DNA from: an uncultured Bacilli bacterium
GTDB taxonomy: Bacteria; Bacillota_I; Bacilli_A; RF39; UBA660
Direction: 5' to 3'
NCBI GenBank assembly: GCA_934096535.1
Contig: CAKOMC010000024.1
Location: forward strand, 1-20,511
Length of the DNA stretch: 20,511 bases
Position numbers and translations under genes: made by a program. Below are positions 14,347 to 20,511 of the stretch, piece after piece. Every line of letters begins with the position of its first letter. Position 1 is the first letter of the stretch. The notes beneath the pieces were generated by a model. The model saw only the letters and a program-made list of their open reading frames with translations, did no database searches and was not told the DNA's origin.

Positions 14347-14643
14347 GTAGTTGAAAATATTTTTTTAAATGCGAAAAAAAATCGACTACATATTTACCTT
14401 TAAATAATAGTTGATTTTTAAAACTGTTTTTATCCTTATATACTATTTTTTTTAATAAAGCCTTTATGTTTGATAGTCTTATTTTACCATCACTTGAAAG
14501 TGTATTCAAGCAAAGTATTATTGCGGTTTATCGCAGATTTTGCAGTTTTTTTATAGATAATTAAAACCAATTTTTAATTTTTGCTTATTAATACATTCTT
14601 ATTTAGAGTAATTCATATTCTACTAAATTACTAAAAAACACAC
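14347..14643 (-). other. AT-rich gap between pilin operon and broken ATPase gene
   Basis: About 300 bases without a supportable gene on either strand. It contains a second promoter-like sequence (14481-14509). No terminator with a clear T-tract is seen after the broken ATPase gene, so read-through from it into the pilin operon is possible. Confidence 0.5.
14481..14509 (-). promoter_or_regulatory. Second promoter-like site with palindrome over the -35
   Basis: On the minus strand TTGAAT (14504-14509) lies 17 bases from TAAAAT (14481-14486), with a TGG extension before the -10. An inverted repeat CTTGAA/TTCAAG (14493-14498 and 14505-14510) covers the -35 and could bind a dimeric regulator. If used, it would give the pilin operon a leader of about 190 bases. 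Confidence 0.45.
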
Positions 14644-15839
14644 TTATAAATTTATTCTTCCTAATAAAAAGTCTATAGCACTAATTTGTTTTATACCTTC
14701 ATAGTCAACGCATTCATAATCTAAGGTGATAATATATTTGGGATAATTATCAGGTATCGCTTTCAACGGTCTTAATTCATGATTTAGAGTTTTTTCATCT
14801 CTTACAGATAAGGATACTTGAATATATTTAAGGCCATCATTATTTTTTATTACAAAATCAATTTTCATATCATCATATTTACCTATGTAAATGTCATAAT
14901 TTCTTCTTTTTAGTTCTAAAAAATTATATTTTCTAAGATACTTCCATAATCTCTAACGCTCCCTAGCAAATATTTCCTTAATCCTAAATCACAAACATAG
15001 TATTTATCGCCAGTTTTCAAATACTCTTTGCCTTTAATATCATACCTAGATACTTTATAAACAATATAACTATCTAGTAAATTGCTCAAATAATTTTCAA
15101 CTGTATTAACAGAGCATTTTCTATTATTAGATGTTAGAGTATTAGCAATTTTGTTTGTGGAAACTAATTGACCAATATTATCAAATAAAAATCTTACAAT
15201 ACTTTCTAAAATCATTTTATCCTTTATATTATTTCTAGTAATTACATCTTTAAGCAAAACGGTATTGTAAATTCCATCTAAGTAGTTTCTAATCAAATCA
15301 TTGTCATTATTTAAATTTAGAAGATATGGAAAGCCACCATTTTGAACATATAGATCATATTTTTTATTTTCGTTATCATCTCCATAATATGCAATGAATT
15401 CTCTAAATGATAATGGTAACATATGAATTTGCATATATCTACCAGTTAGATAAGTTGCTAGTTCTCCTGATAACATATATGAATTAGAACCTGTTATATA
15501 TAAATCAACATTATCTTTTATAAATAAACCATCTACTACTTTTTCGAAGTTATTTAATATTTGTATTTCGTCTAGAAATATATAGTTCATTTTATTTTTC
15601 ACTAATTTTTTATTTATATAATTGTATAGTTCTTGCCAATCATTAAATATATTATCTTTTGGATTTTCAAAATTTATACTAATTATTTGTTCTTTGGACA
15701 CTTTATTTTCTAAAAGATATTCTTTAAATAACTTAAATAAAGTTGATTTACCACATCTTCTAATTCCTGTTATTACTTTTATAATTTTTTTGTCTTTTAA
15801 TTTAATTAAAAAATCTAAATATTCTGGTCTTTGTATCAT
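14644..15839 (-). pseudogene. AAA ATPase with DUF4143 domain, broken by a frameshift
   Basis: The intact family member would be about 400 residues, with an N-terminal AAA domain and a C-terminal DUF4143 nuclease-like domain. The N-terminal piece (14916-15839) has Walker A GIRRCGKST at residues 25-33, Walker B YIFLDEI near 85-91 and the ITGSNS sensor at 114-119. It ends SILENIIF then TAG at a run of six T (14918-14923). In the next frame the sequence continues LELKRRNYDIYIGKYDD and runs to 14644 with the family's C-terminus (QVSLSV, LRPLKAI, IDFLLGR). One extra T would rejoin the two parts. The N-terminal piece starts at 15839 with GAGGTG upstream. It is either a recent inactivation, a sequencing error in a homopolymer, or slippage at the T run. 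Such ATPases are often found in accessory DNA; no link to the secretion-like cluster is implied. Confidence 0.85.
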
Positions 15840-15878
15840 AGTGCACCTCTGCCTAAATTATAAATCTTTTTTTGTGCA

Positions 15879-15904
15879 AGTTTTTTCATTGTAGTGAAAA
15901 AACT
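15879..15904. repeat. 10-bp inverted repeat upstream of the broken ATPase gene
   Basis: AGTTTTTTCA and TGAAAAAACT are separated by six bases. It lies 40 bases upstream of the ATPase start. Neither strand has a convincing T-tract directly after the stem, so its role is open. Confidence 0.5.
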
Positions 15905-15986
15905 CGTGATTTTTATGTGCTTTTTTCAGCAACTGTATTAGCTGTATTTTTAATTATTGCGGTATTTATAAAATTACATATAAAAT

Positions 15987-16034
15987 AATTCCAAATTTAA
16001 TGATAAAATTAAAAAAATCATTAAATTTGGAATT
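15987..16034. terminator. 17-bp perfect inverted repeat, probable bidirectional terminator
   Basis: AATTCCAAATTTAATGA is perfectly complementary to 16018-16034, with a 14-base loop. The plus strand continues TTTATTTT, and the minus strand continues ATTTTAT. It lies 80 bases after the stop of the 146-residue protein and may end that transcript. The better T-tract is on the plus strand, where no gene is recognised. Confidence 0.5.
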
Positions 16035-16051
16035 TTTATTTTAACTAAGTA

Positions 16052-16110
16052 AAGTATACACTCCTACTTTGAAAGTGGCGGGTAGGAAAAAATAAATATT
16101 TTATATACTT
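16052..16110. repeat. Nested inverted repeats around a G-rich core
   Basis: AAGTATA (16052-16058) pairs with TATACTT (16104-16110), and inside it TCCTAC (16062-16067) pairs with GTAGGA (16082-16087), with GTGGCGGG in the inner loop. The outer arm ends three bases after the stop codon of the 146-residue protein. There is no terminator-like T-tract. It could fold as a two-stem RNA or cruciform; function unknown. Confidence 0.4.
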
Positions 16111-16113
16111 ATC

Positions 16114-16554
16114 TTATCTTGATTTGCCACTACTCATTGACTCTTGAGGAGTTCTAAAAGCATTCATTTTAATAGCTATATCTTTGCTACGAATCTGATT
16201 TTCAATTAATCTTAATTTTTCTAAAAACAACATTTCTTTTTCTTTACTAAGAAACTTTTGATAACGATTAAGAAGGATACCTTTTAACATAGCAACTTCG
16301 TCTAAAACTATAGCAGTATCAGTACTAGAAGCATCTTCATCATTAACAACATATTGAGCATATTTTAGAAGAGCTTTAAATTTATCTTGAAATTTAATAG
16401 ACAAAATATTGTCAACTAAAATGGGATTTACCACTACTACTTTGTTAACACTAATAATAGTCTTTTCTTTTTTAGGATTAAATTTATACCCTTCTAAATC
16501 AGGAGTACTATAAAGAGATAATTTATCTTTATTTTTAGTTAGTACATATGCCAT
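16114..16554 (-). CDS. Unrecognised 146-residue cytoplasmic protein
   Basis: I do not recognise this protein. It has no signal peptide or membrane segment. The first 50 residues look like a small beta-rich domain (KDKLSLYSTPDLEGYKFNP, then TIISVNKVVVVNPILVD). The rest is mainly helical and charged, with repeated Lys/Leu/Glu patterns, and the tail is Ser/Arg-rich (ESMSSGKSR). It lies between trmD and the ATPase pseudogene, about 110 bases after trmD, with only a weak AAGAAG ribosome binding site. An inverted repeat sits just upstream. It could belong to the housekeeping operon by read-through or be an independent gene. Codon use and AT content look like the neighbours, and the frame is open and uninterrupted, which supports a real gene. 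Confidence 0.72.
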   Translation of the reverse strand: MAYVLTKNKDKLSLYSTPDLEGYKFNPKKEKTIISVNKVVVVNPILVDNILSIKFQDKFKALLKYAQYVVNDEDASSTDTAIVLDEVAMLKGILLNRYQKFLSKEKEMLFLEKLRLIENQIRSKDIAIKMNAFRTPQESMSSGKSR

Positions 16555-16566
16555 AATGCTTCTTTT

Positions 16567-16587
16567 ACTTAAAAATATTTTTTAAGT
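16567..16587. repeat. 9-bp inverted repeat just before the 146-residue gene
   Basis: ACTTAAAAA and TTTTTAAGT are separated by three bases and centred about 23 bases upstream of the start codon. It could be an operator or leader hairpin, or simply an AT-rich coincidence. Confidence 0.35.
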
Positions 16588-16601
16588 TTTATCCTCTCAT
16601 A

Positions 16602-16630
16602 ATAAAGTAAATTTTTTTAACTTACTTTAT
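16602..16630. terminator. Possible weak terminator after trmD
   Basis: ATAAAGTAA and TTACTTTAT form a 9-bp AT stem with an 11-base loop, 36 bases after the trmD stop. On the minus strand the sequence after the stem is not T-rich, so termination would be weak. On the plus strand GGATTTTTAT follows. Confidence 0.35.
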
Positions 16631-16665
16631 GGATTTTTATATTTGTTGTTTATTATTTATTAAGA

Positions 16666-17340
16666 TTAATCGTTAGTTTTGTTTAATAGATCAGGGCGGC
16701 GTTCTTGGGTTTTTTGAATGCGCATCTTACCTCGCCATTTAGCTATTTCGGCATGATTACCACTTAAAAGCACATCTGGTACTTTCATTCCTCTAAACTC
16801 GGCGGGTTTAGTATAGGTTGGATAGTCTAGGAGATTATCCTCAAAGGATTCACTACTTAAAGAATCGTTATTTATTGCTCCTTCTAGTAGCCTTACAACG
16901 GAATCGGTAATAACACAGGCTGCCAGTTCACCACCGGTTAAAATGTAATCGCCAATGCTAATCTCGGCATCAGCAAGAGTTCTAATGCGATCATCAAAGC
17001 CCTCATAATGACCACAGATGATAATAAGATGTTTTTTGCTTTTTAAAGCTTTCGCTGTACTCTGATTATAGGGTTTGCCATCAGGTGTTACCAGGATAAC
17101 ATAAGAGTCAGGTGTTTTTATCTCATCAAGACAACGGAAAATTGGTTCACATTGTAAAACCATTCCCGCCCCACCACCATACGGGGTATCATCGACTTGA
17201 TTATTACTTCGCAAGGAGTATTTACGAAAATCATGGATATTTATAGTTACTAAACCTTTATTAATACTGCGTTTAATAATAGATTCATTAAGGAATCCGT
17301 TTATCATATCAGGAAATAAGGTTAAAATATCAATTGTCAT
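16666..17340 (-). CDS. trmD: tRNA (guanine-N1-)-methyltransferase TrmD
   Basis: This enzyme methylates G37 next to the anticodon of tRNAs that read CNN codons, using S-adenosylmethionine, and so guards the reading frame. The 224-residue product has the hallmarks of the trefoil-knot family: the opening IDILTLFPDM, the loop DDTPYGGGAGMV (residues 50-61), TPDGKPYNQ, CGHYEGFDDRI and the knot segment ISIGDYILTGGELAAC. The C-terminal domain has the usual LLDYPTYTKPAEF and VLLSGNHAEIAKWR. Its ATG overlaps the rimM stop by four bases, the common rimM-trmD coupling. In many bacteria rplS follows trmD; here the next gene is an unknown one. Confidence 0.98.
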   Translation of the reverse strand: MTIDILTLFPDMINGFLNESIIKRSINKGLVTINIHDFRKYSLRSNNQVDDTPYGGGAGMVLQCEPIFRCLDEIKTPDSYVILVTPDGKPYNQSTAKALKSKKHLIIICGHYEGFDDRIRTLADAEISIGDYILTGGELAACVITDSVVRLLEGAINNDSLSSESFEDNLLDYPTYTKPAEFRGMKVPDVLLSGNHAEIAKWRGKMRIQKTQERRPDLLNKTND

Positions 17341-17840
17341 AAGATTAGTTCACTTCCCCCTTCGGTTATTATTTTTTTATCTTGAAGATTTACCCTTTTT
17401 ATATAATGGGATTTTAAAGGTATATAAAATTCTTTTTTCCCCAAAACATCTAATAAGGTATTACCATTATCTAAGTAATAGTCTTTTACAGTACCAATTT
17501 TCTTATCTTTATCATAGACATCAAGTCCTATTAAGTCACTTAAGATATAAGAGTCGTTATCTAAATTTAAGGTCTCTCTTTTAACATAGACTAAAAGACC
17601 TTTTAAGGAAAGCACTTCATTAATATTAGTTATACCTTTAAATGTTACCATATCAAACATTTTATGATGACGATATGTGGTTATAGTAAATTCTCTTTTC
17701 TCAGAGCCAACATAAAGGTTGATATCTTTTTGAAAAACCTTATTTTTTAACTCAAAGTCACTTAAAATTCTTAACTCGCCTTTGATACCATGGGTATTAA
17801 CAATTTTTCCTACACATACATAATCATTATTCATAGTCAT
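17337..17840 (-). CDS. rimM: 16S rRNA processing protein RimM
   Basis: RimM helps fold the head of the 30S subunit during ribosome assembly and binds ribosomal protein S19. The 167-residue product shows the N-terminal beta-barrel with VGKIVNTHGIKGELRI (residues 10-25) and a C-terminal PRC-barrel with LIGLDVYD and a GTVKDYYLDNGNTLLDV stretch. Length is normal for the family. The start at 17840 lies within the end of the methyltransferase gene (14-base overlap). A second ATG at 17834 is equally possible, since no strong ribosome binding site decides between them. The gene overlaps trmD by four bases. Confidence 0.96.
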   Translation of the reverse strand: MTMNNDYVCVGKIVNTHGIKGELRILSDFELKNKVFQKDINLYVGSEKREFTITTYRHHKMFDMVTFKGITNINEVLSLKGLLVYVKRETLNLDNDSYILSDLIGLDVYDKDKKIGTVKDYYLDNGNTLLDVLGKKEFYIPLKSHYIKRVNLQDKKIITEGGSELIL

Positions 17841-18582
17841 TCTTACTCATTTCATACATTATTATTGAGGCAGCAATACCAGCGTTTAAACTTTCAGCTT
17901 GTGGTGACATGGGAATATAAATATTTTGGTCGACCAGATTTTTCAGGTTAGTTTTCATACCATTTCCTTCGTTACCAATAACGATAGCATATTTTTTGGG
18001 AAATTTAATGTCGCCTAGAATATGACCGTTAACAACATCGGTTCCATAAATTGTGTAATTATTATTATTTAAATCCTTTAAAAAAGTATTTAGGTCTTTT
18101 CTTAAAATATTTAGTTTAAAAAGCATACCCTCACTAGAGCGAATGGTTTTATCATTATATAAATCAACACAGTCATTACCTAATATGAGGGTATCGACAT
18201 TAAAAGCAACGGCACTACGAATAATAGTTCCCAGATTACCAGGGTCCTGAATGTTATCAAGGATAAGTAAGCGGTTGCCATAATTTAGAGTCGGTAATTT
18301 TTTTACAAGACCAAGATAACTACTGGGGCTTTCTAAAGAGCTTATTTTATTCATGATATCTTTGGTTACTTCGTATTTAATGATTTTTTCATCTTCTAAA
18401 ATATTAGAATCAATATTGGTATCTACAAGATAAAGTTCTGTTAAGAAACCACTTTTATAGGCTTCTTCAACTAAATGTTTAGTTTCAACGATAAATAGGC
18501 CTTCTTCATCACGAAACTTTTTCGTTTTTAATTTGTTTATATATTTAATTTTTTTATTTTCTAAACTGGTTATTATGTCCAT
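17827..18582 (-). CDS. SpoU/TrmH-family RNA 2'-O-methyltransferase
   Basis: This 251-residue enzyme probably methylates a ribose 2'-OH in rRNA or tRNA using S-adenosylmethionine. An N-terminal substrate-binding domain (about residues 5-95) precedes the SPOUT domain. The three family motifs are clear: LDNIQDPGNLGTIIRSA (108-124), IVIGNEGNGM (200-209) and IPMSPQAESLNAGIAAS (223-239). The Asn and Arg of motif 1 and the Glu of motif 2 are present. It resembles RlmB/YsgA-type enzymes, but the exact target base cannot be told from the sequence. It sits 40 bases after the dTMP-kinase-like gene and overlaps rimM, so it belongs to the same operon. Confidence 0.93.
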   Translation of the reverse strand: MDIITSLENKKIKYINKLKTKKFRDEEGLFIVETKHLVEEAYKSGFLTELYLVDTNIDSNILEDEKIIKYEVTKDIMNKISSLESPSSYLGLVKKLPTLNYGNRLLILDNIQDPGNLGTIIRSAVAFNVDTLILGNDCVDLYNDKTIRSSEGMLFKLNILRKDLNTFLKDLNNNNYTIYGTDVVNGHILGDIKFPKKYAIVIGNEGNGMKTNLKNLVDQNIYIPMSPQAESLNAGIAASIIMYEMSKNDYE

Positions 18583-18622
18583 AAAACGCCCCTCCGTCTT
18601 TCTAATTTTATCACAATTTTAG

Positions 18623-19300
18623 TTACTTAAATACTTCTTTTTTAATTAAGTTATAGATTTCTTCATGAATATCTAGCATATCTTTTAAATGATCTTTTTT
18701 AACACAGCTGATGATATGGTGATGGTTAATATCAGCAAGTTCTAAATAAGTTTCTTCGCTAGTTTTAATGTAAAGAGGTGAATCTTTGGTATCATCATAA
18801 CCGATGCGACCGCGTTTTAATTCCATAACCATTTTATAGGGCATATGTAAAAGAATGGTGAAATCAGGATGAGGGAGTTCTAAAAGGTCATATTCTAAAG
18901 TTTCTAGCCATTTATAAAGTTTTAAGCGTTCTTCTTTATCAGGAATTTTACAACCTTGATATGCCATATTCGATTCAACATAGCGGTCTAAAATGACATC
19001 ATAGCCTTCTTTTAAGTAACTATCTATCATTTTATAATTGTATTTACGGTCAGCTGCATAATAAAGAGCGGCCACTTTGGGGTCAACTTCGGTTACTTTT
19101 TCTTTGAAGTAAGATGGACAAATGTATTCTTTTCCCATGTAAGGACCGCCGATAATTTTACCAGTTGGCGAATCGTACATGGGAAAAGCAAAATGTTCAA
19201 CTTTTCTTCCTTCTTTTCTAAGTCTTTGGACAAGTAAATGAACTTGGGTATCTTTGCCGGAACATTCGGTTCCTTCGATTACAATGATTTTTCCACGCAT
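18623..19300 (-). CDS. tmk: dTMP kinase (thymidylate kinase-like)
   Basis: This 225-residue nucleotide kinase most likely converts dTMP to dTDP for DNA synthesis. The P-loop is GTECSGKDT (residues 10-18), the DR motif is DRYVESNMAYQG (105-116), and an Arg-rich lid (KRGRIG) lies in the C-terminal half. Compared with E. coli-type Tmk it has an insertion near residues 45-75 (GKIIGGPYMGKEYI and following), a form I associate with a subgroup of low-GC Gram-positives. A related deoxynucleoside kinase activity cannot be ruled out. The gene heads the operon tmk-methyltransferase-rimM-trmD behind its own promoter, with AAGGTG upstream of the ATG. Confidence 0.88.
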   Translation of the reverse strand: MRGKIIVIEGTECSGKDTQVHLLVQRLRKEGRKVEHFAFPMYDSPTGKIIGGPYMGKEYICPSYFKEKVTEVDPKVAALYYAADRKYNYKMIDSYLKEGYDVILDRYVESNMAYQGCKIPDKEERLKLYKWLETLEYDLLELPHPDFTILLHMPYKMVMELKRGRIGYDDTKDSPLYIKTSEETYLELADINHHHIISCVKKDHLKDMLDIHEEIYNLIKKEVFK

Positions 19301-19319
19301 AACATCACCTTACTTACTT

Positions 19320-19348
19320 AATATATCACAAGTTATAGGGCTTGGCAA
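19320..19348 (-). promoter_or_regulatory. Promoter of the tmk-rimM-trmD operon
   Basis: On the minus strand TTGCCA (19343-19348) is spaced 17 bases from TATATT (19320-19325), with a TGA extension just before the -10. The start codon is about 20 bases downstream. Confidence 0.7.
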
Positions 19349-19441
19349 TTATTTGAGAATATGATGGCAAACTGTTCTTAAGTTTATAAATAATCCTTTT
19401 TTCGGGTGTGGTGGGTGGGAAGTAATCCCAAATTAATAGAT

Positions 19442-19464
19442 AAAAAAAGAAGAATCTCTTCTTC
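19442..19464 (-). terminator. Rho-independent terminator after lemA
   Basis: GAAGAA and TTCTTC (extended by A-T pairs) form a stem with a four-base loop. It is followed by seven T on the minus strand and directly abuts the lemA stop codon. Confidence 0.85.
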
Positions 19465-20013
19465 TTAGAATTTAACTTTAACATTTTCGCGTTCTTCTTC
19501 TGTTGCATTAAAGTAAGCACTAGTTTTAAATCCAAACATGCCTGCTACAATGTTACTTGGGAAGACTTCTACTTTGTTATTATATTTCATGACAACATCA
19601 TTATAAAATTGACGAGCATAAGATATTTTATCTTCAGTTTCCGTTAAAGTAGTTTGTAATTCCCTAAAACTTGCATCAGCTTTTAATTCTGGGTAACTTT
19701 CTGCTAGTGCGAATAACTTAGTAACAACTTTATTTAAATCGTTATTAGCAGCAATTTTACCTTCTGGTGTATCGCTTGATAGGTATTCATTACGAGCTTT
19801 TACTACTGCTTCTAAGGTATCTTTTTCATGAGAAGCGTAACCTTTTACAGTTTCAACTAAGTTAGGAATTAAATCAAATCTTCTTTTTAATTGAACATCA
19901 ATTTGAGCCCATTGGTCTTTTACTCTATTTCTTAGGACTACAAAGGAATTATAAGTTGAACCTAAATAAATAAGAATTAAAACAACAATGATAATTAAAA
20001 TAATCCACCACAT
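19465..20013 (-). CDS. lemA: LemA family membrane protein
   Basis: This 182-residue protein has an N-terminal transmembrane helix (about residues 2-20), then YNSFVVLRNRVKDQWAQIDVQLKRR and a three-helix-type domain with DLIPNLVETVKGYA. These features identify the LemA family. The C-terminal part has the usual FYNDVVMKYNN and FPSNIVAGMFGF stretches. Family function is not established; the protein is expected to sit in the membrane with most of its mass outside the hydrophobic anchor. It stands alone, with an extended -10 promoter, AGGAGG five bases from the ATG, and its own terminator. Confidence 0.95.
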   Translation of the reverse strand: MWWIILIIIVVLILIYLGSTYNSFVVLRNRVKDQWAQIDVQLKRRFDLIPNLVETVKGYASHEKDTLEAVVKARNEYLSSDTPEGKIAANNDLNKVVTKLFALAESYPELKADASFRELQTTLTETEDKISYARQFYNDVVMKYNNKVEVFPSNIVAGMFGFKTSAYFNATEEERENVKVKF

Positions 20014-20032
20014 ATTATCCTCCTATAAATAT

Positions 20033-20041
20033 AGTATAACA
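20033..20041 (-). promoter_or_regulatory. Extended -10 promoter of lemA
   Basis: The minus strand reads TGTTATACT, an extended -10, 20 bases upstream of the lemA start and just after the rpmF terminator. No good -35 is seen. Confidence 0.6.
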
Positions 20042-20058
20042 TAATTTAATTAAATATT

Positions 20059-20085
20059 AAAAAAAACTACTATTTGGATAGTAGT
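20059..20085 (-). terminator. Rho-independent terminator after rpmF
   Basis: ACTACTA and TAGTAGT form a 7-bp perfect stem with a six-base loop, followed by about seven T on the minus strand. It lies seven bases after the rpmF stop codon. Confidence 0.88.
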
Positions 20086-20092
20086 CGTAAAA

Positions 20093-20290
20093 CTATTTAG
20101 TTGGTTCTTCTGTAGTTTCTTTATTTAAAACATCTTTGCCTTTGTAGAACCCACATGCCATACATGCACGATGAGGTTGGATAGTAGCACCACATTTAGG
20201 ACATGTAGTTAATGCTCCAACTTCTTTTTTTAAGTGAGTACGACGCATTCTTTTTTTAGTTTTACTTGTTCTTCTAAATGGAACTGCCAT
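20093..20290 (-). CDS. rpmF: Ribosomal protein L32
   Basis: This 65-residue protein of the large ribosomal subunit starts with the highly conserved [19 protein letters not shown]. It carries four cysteines (CPKC and CMAC) forming a zinc ribbon, so it is the zinc-binding form of L32. The ATG at 20290 is chosen because it gives the family N-terminus and has AAGGAG seven bases upstream; a longer frame from 20314 would add residues from within yceD. It follows yceD by four bases, the usual pair in bacteria. A terminator ends the unit. Confidence 0.97.
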   Translation of the reverse strand: MAVPFRRTSKTKKRMRRTHLKKEVGALTTCPKCGATIQPHRACMACGFYKGKDVLNKETTEEPTK

Positions 20291-20294
20291 AATT

Positions 20295-20511
20295 TCACTC
20301 CTTCCCTTCATCAAGTAGAGTTCTAAAACACTCTAATCTTGGATCATCTTTTTTGGAATTTTCATCTCTTACTTCCCAAAACTCGCCTTTTTTAGTTTTT
20401 ACTTCATTATCTTTTGAGACAACGATGGGAACTTCCAGTACAATATTCTCCCATAAAACTTCTTTTAGGTCAAGACTATTTTGGGGCTTTTTGCCCTTTT
20501 TTTCATCTTCT
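20295..20511 (-). CDS. YceD/DUF177 family protein, C-terminal part (cut by window edge)
   Basis: Only the last 72 codons are in the window. The visible part has a [20 protein letters not shown] stretch, a hydrophobic VLEVPIVV strand, FWEVRDEN and the [14 protein letters not shown] ending typical of YceD (DUF177) proteins, which accompany rpmF and are linked to 23S rRNA/large-subunit assembly. The TGA stop at 20295-20297 is four bases before the rpmF start, and the end of this gene contains the rpmF ribosome binding site. Confidence 0.85.
   Translation of the reverse strand, partial: EDEKKGKKPQNSLDLKEVLWENIVLEVPIVVSKDNEVKTKKGEFWEVRDENSKKDDPRLECFRTLLDEGKE

Noticed and set aside
14900..14930. 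Programmed -1 frameshift in the AAA/DUF4143 gene
   Set aside because: The site lacks a canonical slippery heptamer and a clear stimulatory hairpin; a homopolymer deletion or sequencing error is simpler.
15928..15985. Minus-strand peptide NTAIIKNTANTVAEKST before a stop, as a gene remnant
   Set aside because: Too short, no start codon, and no recognisable parent gene.
19404..19419. G-quadruplex upstream of the tmk operon
   Set aside because: Only three full GGG runs are present, so a stable four-tract structure is not supported.
19326..19535. A 69-codon minus-strand frame overlapping the end of lemA
   Set aside because: It is an out-of-frame shadow of lemA running through its terminator.

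Overview
The window is AT-rich DNA from a low-GC Gram-positive-type bacterium. Every supported gene lies on the minus strand, so transcription runs from high to low coordinates. UGA is used as a stop (for example at the ends of yceD and of the gene ending at 9422) and tryptophan is UGG, which argues against the Mycoplasma code. The rpmF-yceD, rimM-trmD and tmk neighbourhood, extended -10 promoters and strong Shine-Dalgarno sequences fit a Bacillota lineage, possibly one of the small-genome uncultured Bacilli. The exact lineage cannot be fixed from this sequence.

Right part (about 16.6-20.5 kb) is a housekeeping block: the 3' end of yceD, rpmF (ribosomal protein L32), lemA, then an operon of a dTMP-kinase-like gene, a SpoU/TrmH RNA methyltransferase, rimM and trmD. 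Promoters and terminators separate rpmF, lemA and the tmk operon.

Middle (14.3-16.6 kb) is a looser region: an unrecognised 146-residue protein, several inverted repeats without a gene, and an AAA/DUF4143 ATPase gene broken by a one-base frameshift.

Left part (about 0.1-14.3 kb) is a dedicated envelope machine in four transcription units. (A) Two cysteine-containing mini-pilin-like proteins, two larger TadE-like pseudopilin-like proteins and a TadZ/CpaE-like protein, behind a promoter at 14318-14346. (B) A single VirB2/TrbC-type pilin gene with its own promoter and terminator. (C) A signal-peptide protein carrying a C-terminal VirB2-type domain, a VirB6/TrbL-like channel protein with a long coiled-coil tail, a PrgI/VirB3-like protein, and a VirB4 ATPase split into two translationally coupled genes, ended by a terminator. 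(D) A membrane-anchored cell-wall enzyme combining SpoIID-like and M23 peptidase domains, followed by two paralogous lipoprotein-like genes.

The interpretation is a type IV secretion-like apparatus joined to Tad-like pilin genes. Its own wall hydrolase would open the peptidoglycan, VirB4 would supply energy, VirB6/PrgI would form the membrane platform, and the small exported proteins would form a fibre or surface structure. No relaxase, coupling protein, VirB11/CpaF ATPase, integrase or attachment site is visible, so this need not be a conjugative element. It may be a resident secretion, adhesion or DNA-uptake system. Local gene duplication is prominent: three adjacent or near-adjacent paralogue pairs plus two copies of the pilin domain.
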